Of a DNA stretch of 64,000 nucleotides, positions 57,801 through 64,000 are shown one piece after another. The position numbers and the translations under genes were made by a program. The notes under the pieces are model-generated. The model saw only the letters and a list, made by a program, of their open reading frames with translations, did not search any database and was not told where the DNA came from. Numbering within the stretch: the first letter of the stretch is position 1; every line of letters starts with the position of its first letter. Source of the DNA: Trametes villosa (lineage: Eukaryota > Basidiomycota > Agaricomycetes > Polyporales > Polyporaceae); the NCBI GenBank assembly GCA_002964805.2, contig PUDQ02000033.1, positions 1,302,001 through 1,366,000 on the forward strand, in the 5' to 3' direction.

Positions 57801-59773
57801 GTGGGAGAATCGAAGCGTGTATCATGTCCTTCCACAAATACACATAAGCACCTCTTTACGTCCACATGCGACATGAACGCCTACGAAGTTCGTAAAGATG
57901 ACCGAGGCGTTCTCCCGTATTCCTAGCACAATATTAGCGAAAATGGTACAAACAAACTGCGGAATCCTTACCGGCTCGAAGCTCCTGGGGCGTGTCTCCA
58001 TCATATGTGGACACCTGGATGTGCTCGAGCCCTGGACAGTTACACAACAATTGCTCCAGGGCACCCCTCTGATCCTGAGCTAAAGCCTGGCAACCCGTCA
58101 GACATGGACCAGCCTGGAATGCTCCAAACAAACGTCGATGAACCTTAGTAGGGTATATGAAGATCGCCGTTGAATGCGGATCCGCTTCTAGGAATCGCAG
58201 AAGCGGCACCTGCGCAAAGCCTATATAAATATCGCAGACGTGGTAAAGTGACATGTACGCGCCTGGTATATGACGCTCTTGCCGGACGCAGTGCTGGTTG
58301 ACACGATTACGTTCTTACCATGCGAGAGGGCGGTGATGGCGGCGACCTGGTGTGTATATAACGAGGTAATCTTCCGAGAATCTCGTAATGCCTGGGTAAT
58401 CGACTCCGACAAGGGAGGGTCCAGCAGCGCTGGAGCCGCGCACGATGAATCGTCCGTTCGAAGTAGTACTTTGCTTGGCTTACCTGGTTGACCGTCCTTT
58501 GCATCGAATATGCGCCTGCATACGATTTGTTCCTGATACCACTCTTGCTGCTCGATCTCCTCAATGACATCCTCGATTGGGGGCCTACCGTCGGGTTCCG
58601 GGACCGTCTTGTACTTTCCCTTCGCATCCGCCTGACTTGCGCCGGGTTGAACACGTTTCGACCCGGGATGAATAGGTATATGTTCCCGAGCAGCAGCTTG
58701 CAGCAAGACTACCGGGTCGTCATCCACCAGCGTAGCACTTAGAAGCCTAACGTGCCACGTTAGAGCTTCACAAAGCAGCTTCGCGCTCGTCAACGCACTC
58801 ATTGACCGCTTCCGTGAAGCGCTCATTTCGGCGCTCCACAAGTTTCTTAGTCGCCGCAGGGGTCAGAGCAGGTGGCAGGGCATATGCTGACCTGCGCATA
58901 TTGAGAATGCGGTACCATTGAGCGGGTCGAAGAATGCGCACCCAGATGAGGCTGTCTTTTTGCCCCGCGAATTGTCCATAAAGTCGAGGACGAGCACATG
59001 CTCATCCGCATCGACGTCATTCACTCGCGAACTCGATGCCCCCGCCGTTTGGAAGGCGGCATAGTCCGGAGAGCGCTCGCGCCGGCCGGGGCCTCCGTGC
59101 TGGTCGCTGTGTATCCGGAGCTCCGACTGGGGCGTATATGCGAATTTCACAACTTCGGGAAGTAGTGCCCTGAGGAGCGGTGAGCATCCTCGGAAACCGA
59201 CGCGTGAGTAACGGCGAGATGTACTTCAGCTCTGCCACTTTCTCGAGCTCTAGGGGCCTGTGCGCAGCACGTAAGCTATGCACTTTGCCAGGGGTGGGGT
59301 AGGAGGCTTACGCGTGGAGCAGAGATTCCACGGACTTTCTCACTACAGGGAACGTGATGGCGAAGTTCTTGCGGGAGGAGCAGAACGCCAGCACGGTGTT
59401 CAACGCCTGTATTGCTGTTCACACCGCGGCACGGCACTCAGGCGCAGCATACACGTACCTTGAATACCTATATGCCGTACATGTAGCAGCATGAGGATGA
59501 CCGGCCGACATTACGGAAGTGAAGCCCGCGGCGTGGCGCACCTTAAACAACTAGTGTAATCGCCCGTTAACTAGATGTACACTACTGAGGATCGGCATAC
59601 GCGGTACTCACCTCATTGAAGTACTCGGGCCACACAGGCGTATCCTCGACAGGTACTGCCTTTTTGCCGCGGCCCTTCTTCGGTGCGGCGCGGGGTTTCT
59701 TCGAAGGACCGCCGCCGCTGGTCACGGTCTCCGGGGTAGCACTGCCCTTCCGCTTGCGCGAGTTGGTTGACAT
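54830..59773 (-). CDS. HRQ1: RecQ-type DNA helicase HRQ1 (RecQL4-like)
   Basis: 3'-5' helicase acting in crosslink repair and telomere maintenance. Many exons. N-terminus basic (MSTNSRKRKG..., KKPRAAPKKGRGKK). Then KALNTVLAFCSSRKNFAITF, Q-motif SLYTHQVAAI, Walker A STSTASGKS, DEAH-type box AVDELHYY, LRRLRRVCAAVG, motif IV-V region (TNALELGVDIGVLDAVIMLGFP) and motif VI QQAGRAGRR. The C-terminal DUF1998-type region ends with RLIFYEPSGKTGG and the zinc-binding CECEEGC...SPSCKEGN, followed by ASKRGALIVLKALLG. The stop is at 54830-54832. A probable 9-nt exon (V-F-K) lies near 59459-59467. The last introns (54.8-55.3 kb) are needed to reach the zinc motif; without them the frame would stop at 55267. 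ATG at 59773. Confidence 0.9.
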
Positions 59774-59930
59774 ATGCTGCGCTCGTATCCCGCGTACAGA
59801 CTCTGAGATCGTGCGAGTGTATTATGAGAGATTGAGCGAATGCCGAACTTCGAGCGTAGGCAGCAGGACCTCCTAGGATGATGGTGGCTGCTCTCAGAGT
59901 ACGTGGGCGCTTAGACTGCAGGCCCGACAG

Positions 59931-59949
59931 TACACACCCAATCCCGGAA
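59931..59949 (+). repeat. Left terminal inverted repeat
   Basis: TACACACCCAATCCCGGAA, 19/19 identical to the reverse complement of 60693-60711. Beyond it the arms keep the GACGTCCG motif but are not colinear. Confidence 0.85.
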
Positions 59950-60692
59950 AACGTCCGACGGACGTCCCCTCGTCCAATACGTTCGCCGGACGTCCGTGAC
60001 GAGACATCACGCAGACGTCCGTTGATGGACGTCGGCCGGCCGTCTGGCGGCCGTCGACGGACGTCCGAGAGAAGCGCCCGCTCGTTTGTGCTCGAGGTTT
60101 TGTAGGTTATCGGCCGATAATAAGAATACGAATCGACGCCCCTCAGTGGTGGGTCTTGCCTTTGAATCACGTACAGTACTGTCCAATGTCCACACTCCGT
60201 CACTAGCCTAGTACTAGAACCTGGAGCATTGTCGGTGCACTGATATGACTGCGTGTCGAGTAGTTATCATTCTCCTCGAACGCTACGCTCATACAGTGCA
60301 TCGCTACTGCAAAGGGCCTACCGTCCTTTGCTGCCTTCGAGACTCGTATCAATAGAGCCATCCCGGTGCTGCTACAGCTGAAGCAGAAGGTTCCACAGTC
60401 TTTTGAGCACCAATGGTCGAGTTGGTAACATCACTTTCCACCACTTTTTTGGCCGCGCGTTCGAGCTCTGAGCCACCGCTCCTTTTTGCTAGGGATGGCT
60501 CGGCGGTCGCCCAGACCATGCCGGCAACCTCCGAGGGATAAGTGCAGGAGGAAACGTTATAATTTTAGACGCTGGTAAAGACGTCCGCGGACGTTTTGGA
60601 CGTTTTGGACGTCCGCCGGATATCCCACGGGTGTCCGCCGGATATCTTGCTCACGTTTCTGGGACGTCCGTGGCCGACGTCCGCAGGACATC

Positions 60693-60711
60693 TTCCGGGA
60701 TTGGGTGTGTA
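60693..60711 (-). repeat. Right terminal inverted repeat
   Basis: TTCCGGGATTGGGTGTGTA, the inverted copy of the left terminus. Confidence 0.85.
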
Positions 60712-60870
60712 GCCCGACGCGACGCGTCGTGGTCACGTTCTCCGTGTGACTCTGTGACGTTACGCACTTGCTCTCGACCGCCACCAGCAACTGGCAGGTG
60801 CGCTGTTTTGACCTCTACGGCGGCTCCCTCCTCGACCTAACGTATCTGTCGTCAGCTACAAGACGGTACC

Positions 60871-61128
60871 ATGCGCCCTACACTTGCACGCTTGGTCCGC
60901 GTTCTGCCGCGTTCGCAGGTCGACCCCGCTCTCCGGCCAGTCCCGGTGCCCGTGCGCTCGGATGTTCCAAGGCCGTCCCTCATTGAGGTTCTCCAGAAGC
61001 GCAAGGAGGAGGCCGGCGCGGACTACCCCGCGAACATCAGGATAGAGTCGCTGGAGGCCAAGACCGCTCTTCGGGGTCTTCCCCGGGACGCGAGGAGGAA
61101 GCTTGCGGAGATGCTGAGAGAACACTGA
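60871..61128 (+). CDS. Small hypothetical protein, possibly mitochondrial
   Basis: Single-exon frame of 85 aa. The N-terminus MRPTLARLVRVLPRSQ is Arg/Leu-rich without acidic residues, like a mitochondrial presequence. The rest is helical and charged (SLIEVLQKRKEEAGADYPANI, RRKLAEMLREH). I do not recognise a family. It lies between the transposon-like element and the convergent hydrolase gene; it could be a real small gene or the last exon of a longer one starting within the element flank. Confidence 0.45.
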   Translation: MRPTLARLVRVLPRSQVDPALRPVPVPVRSDVPRPSLIEVLQKRKEEAGADYPANIRIESLEAKTALRGLPRDARRKLAEMLREH

Positions 61129-61275
61129 AGACGTGGTGCGTCCAGCGTTCCTTTCTTACCTTCGTTGTCCTTACGCCCGTCCAGTTTTGCGCCCCACCAT
61201 TTTCCTTCCAAGCATTGGGGAATACATTATCCTACAGTCCGTGTACTCTAGTAATCCAAGCAGCACTCCTACAAT

Positions 61276-62625
61276 CTACTGCTGTCCGGCCTTCTCCCGC
61301 CCCTCCTTGAAAACCCTCTCGAGCAGCTCGTTGAACCACGCCCGATACTGCATGGTCAAGCCGTGTCCTCCACCTTCGCGGACGATGAACTCCGCCTCCG
61401 GCATGTGCTTCTTGAGAAGGTGGCTGTTGCTGGGGTCCACAAGGTTGTCCGAGTCCCCGGTAATGATCGTAACCTTGGGTATAGAAGAAGATATCTTCCG
61501 TAGGCGATCGGGCGTGACATGGTGGCCCAGTGCTGCGGCCATCTGCGAAACAGCCCCAATGAAGGCCTGCGGGCGAGTGTACTTCAGACGCCTCTGGTAT
61601 GCCTGGTCGCGTGCACGTCAGCACCCTGCGAAAGCGATGTTTGCGTGCGGCTCACTTCTGTTTCTACTTCCCGGTTCGTCCTTCCTTGTGGGTCCGTCTC
61701 GCTCTTCCTGTCTAGCCATTCCTTCGGAAACAACATCTCGAGGACGATCGGGATCTTCTTCTCGGGCTCGGATATCACCATTGTCCTAGGGTCCGCGTCA
61801 GCACAGTACCAAACACGGCGTGCCAGTCCACAACCAACTCACTTCGCCAGTCCTTTCAGTCCGGCAAACTGGGAGGGGTTAGTGAGCGAGTAGAGCAGAT
61901 GGGGAGCATAGCTTACGGGGGGTAGCTCAAGGTAGCGACGTCCACCGGGCTTGGTGACCACGAGCGTGAGGGAGACGATGCGCTCAGGAATCTTCGAAGC
62001 GAGTTCTGTAGCTCTACTTGTATGACGTCCCTCCGCCCAGCGACAGTGAGGTACTCACCTTGGGCAATCATCCCGCCCAAGGATATCCCGACCACATGCA
62101 CTTGACGCGGCTCTGTCCAGCCTACGAAGTCCAGTAGTGTGATAGCATCTTGCGCCATACCGCTCGTGCTACGAGGGATGCACCCATGCTGTTGGCGACG
62201 CGCGAGGCTTCACTGCGACAAGGAGCACGCACCTGTAGGGACCCCGCGGTGCCCCGCTGTTACCCACGCCCCGGTTGTCGAACACGAGCACGGAGTACTC
62301 CGGCTTCCGCGCAAAGTGCTCGACCTGCGTTACCCAGCCCGCCGAGCTTGAGTTCAGCCTTCCCCATCCCGACGCGTCAGAACCCGGACTCCCGGACGCG
62401 CACGAGGAGAAGCAGCGGCTGCACGCACCCCATGATGAACACAACCTTCTCCGGACCCGTGCCATGCACCTCATAGTAGAGCGAGTGGCTCTCAAATGGG
62501 TCGCCCTTGTTGCGTATTTCGGTAACCGGGCAGAGACCCTTGCGCGCGCATGTGGTGGGGTCGAAGATGGTGGGCGGTGGCTGGTAGTCTGACTCCGAGG
62601 CCGCGGGCATCAATTCGTCAGACAT
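61276..62625 (-). CDS. Alpha/beta hydrolase
   Basis: Predicted serine hydrolase, about 360 aa in six or so exons; substrate unknown. The beta-strand/oxyanion region is VVFIMGLNSSSAGW; the SVLVFDNRGVGNSGAPRG motif follows. The nucleophile elbow is VVGISLGGMIAQ (Ser). The acid is in IITGDSDNLVDP and the His in REGGGHGLTMQY, both in the expected order. A lid region (SEPEKKIPIVLEMLFPKEWLDRK) lies between. Resembles fungal hydrolases annotated near 3-oxoadipate enol-lactonase, but this sequence alone does not show that activity. The ATG at 62625 (MSDELMPAAS) is used; the frame upstream has no ATG. Confidence 0.85.
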
Positions 62626-64000
62626 GGTGCAGTGCGCGTCCAAGGATGTAAGAGCGTTTTTGAGTGGCGAGTGTAGTAAAAACGATTATAGTAGGCTGCA
62701 GCCGAGATGTAGTACGGGTGCCAGTTAACCGAGTCTCAGAGTCTCGAGGGCGCTAGTAAACCTGCGCAGTTGACGTCACTTGCTGCGACTGTCCGGCGGT
62801 CGCTTCCACGGCGTCTGGTCGTATTACTGTCTTGCGCAAGTTCCGCAAGACGGCGGGGCGGGGATGAAAGGCAAGAGCGAAGCACTGGTAGTGGGTAGGT
62901 TGATTTGAGGACGGGAGGCTTGTGCACGCGACAGAATCACAAGCCGCAAGGTGCTATGTAGTACTGGGTCTGAGCGGAGCGACGGTCGGAGTCGGAGTTC
63001 TCGGCTGATGGCTCGCTTTTTGCCAAGTCTTGTGGACCGCTGTGGACCCATACTGCTTGTCGAACGGCGTTCTACACTACCAGAGCTCGACGACGCCCTC
63101 CCATACTCTTCCAACGAATTGACTTGCTATGTGGATGGCAACGAGCATCGCAGCGCGTTGAATCAGCCGGCGTGCCCTGTTCGCCGCATAACCGGAATCC
63201 GGCGCGACCTGCAGATACCCTTTCATAGTGAGTGCGGGCACCAGCACTCACGACGCGGATGCTATGGCCCTCTGACCGCTTCTACGCCTACAGGATGTCG
63301 TATTACTCACACGAGAGCCCGGCATTGAGGCGATGTGTGAAACCTCAGCCTTCGAGCCCGTGTCCTCTTCCATCCCGCCGCCGAAACGAGAGATCAACCT
63401 GGTTATACCCTGACCAAATACGGACATAGAACTTCCAGATGCCCGCCTTTCATCCACTAATCAATACGCAACGCGCAACGCTCGTCAGAGAGGCTCCACT
63501 TCCCTGCCACCAGGAGGCAGGCACACTCTACTTCTCGTGATGCAGAAGCATCGTGCCCTCCCATCTGATACCATCCATCGGGCCTAGGGAAAGCTTGGCA
63601 ATTCAAGCTCCAATAACGACCAGCGTAACGACAACAATCAGCAAATGTCGGAGATCCCGCGCTGTGTACTGGAGGGGTTCAGACTGGCACGGCCCACTCG
63701 CGCACAAGTCTCTCGCTCACTCCAGGCGGCGAAATTGAGACGATGCTCGACGCCAGGGCCTCCCACGATACGGTGGCCGTTCGGCGTTCTAGGAGCGTCC
63801 GGTGCGAGGAGTCCACATGCTGTGTCGGTTTGGTATTGCTTAGATGGTCAAGAACTACACGAGGGCGTGGAAGCGCAGCCGATAACAACTTATTCAAGTG
63901 CAAAAGCAACGGTTGAGTTTGAATCCACGGTAGCTTATAACTCAGAAGTCGCCAACTGGCATCATCTACGCCACGACCCCCTCCCTGACAGGCCCCCCTC
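62626..64000. other. Window end without a recognised gene
   Basis: About 1.4 kb. ORFs at 62951-63328 (+), 62824-63114 (-) and 63679-63909 (-) give no family signature. A gene beginning beyond 64000 could extend in. No tRNA cloverleaf or repeat was recognised. Confidence 0.4.

Larger units (their letters stand above)
59922..60720. mobile_element. Non-autonomous DNA transposon with terminal inverted repeats (MITE-like), about 781 bp
   Basis: The element at 59931-60711 begins TACACACCCAATCCCGGAA and ends with its exact reverse complement. Subterminal arms of about 130-150 nt on both sides are packed with GGACGTCC-type palindromic repeats (three in the left arm, two in the right, plus variants). 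The flanks are imperfect direct repeats: GCCCGACAG before and GCCCGACGC after, 7 of 9 identical, resembling an aged 7-9 bp target-site duplication. No open frame inside codes for a transposase. It sits 158 nt upstream of the HRQ1 ATG. Superfamily is uncertain: an 8-9 bp duplication could fit Mutator-like, hAT or Kyakuja-Dileera-Zisupton. Confidence 0.8.

Noticed and set aside
62951..63328. 125-codon frame near the window end
   Set aside because: Composition and lack of motifs give no support; overlaps a similar frame on the other strand.
1..64000. CRISPR arrays, prokaryotic defence systems, phage or viral genes
   Set aside because: The window is intron-rich eukaryotic DNA; no regularly spaced repeats or viral families were seen.

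Overview
This is eukaryotic nuclear DNA from a filamentous fungus, almost certainly a basidiomycete and most likely an Agaricomycete (inference). The reasons are GC-rich coding sequence, genes broken by many 45-70 nt GT-AG introns, 60-300 bp divergent promoters, and families typical of wood-decay fungi: an intradiol dioxygenase, a fungal metallothionein and tandem wax-synthase-like MBOAT acyltransferases. I found no prokaryotic operon, CRISPR array, rRNA, convincing tRNA, virus or secondary-metabolite core gene. All gene models were spliced by hand. Where I summed the exons the reading frame closed exactly; boundaries I could not settle are marked.

Layout. 0.5-7.1 kb: an intradiol ring-cleavage dioxygenase and an EDC4/Ge-1-like decapping scaffold. 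7.1-9.0 kb: a long gene-poor stretch ending in a tiny three-exon metallothionein. 9.3-16.9 kb: BET4 (Rab geranylgeranyltransferase alpha) divergent from SYF1 (spliceosome), then SEN15 (tRNA splicing), an unrecognised gene and a small orphan gene. 16.9-21.9 kb: a WD40 protein, a tandem duplication covering the 3' end of a nitronate monooxygenase gene, that gene itself, and holocytochrome c synthase. 22-30 kb: SSF1/Peter Pan (60S biogenesis), a PKA catalytic subunit, a DODA-type extradiol dioxygenase and TFB3/MAT1 (TFIIH).

30-39.5 kb: a ZUP1/Mug105-like C78 ubiquitin peptidase divergent from proteasome subunit alpha4 (PRE6), then a GBF1/Gea-type Arf exchange factor. 39.8-47.1 kb: an SDR-like NAD(P) protein, 3-hydroxyisobutyrate dehydrogenase, a cytochrome b561-family membrane protein and an alpha-arrestin with two PPxY motifs. 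47.7-51.1 kb: two tandem MBOAT acyltransferases. 51.4-59.8 kb: a SCYL2-type pseudokinase and the large HRQ1 helicase. 59.9-60.7 kb: a non-autonomous DNA transposon (MITE-like) with terminal inverted repeats. 60.9-62.6 kb: a small ORF and an alpha/beta hydrolase. The last 1.4 kb holds nothing I recognise.

Most genes are independent housekeeping genes, not a cluster with one function. Loose themes are RNA processing (EDC4, SYF1, SEN15, SSF1), ubiquitin/proteasome (ZUP1-like, PRE6, the arrestin as a probable Rsp5 adaptor), membrane traffic (BET4, GEA, SCYL2) and small-molecule oxidation. I did not find a convincing undescribed multi-gene system. The most distinctive local features are the transposon-like element, the decayed tandem duplication, the palindrome upstream of the PKA gene, unusually small exons and the sub-track metallothionein.
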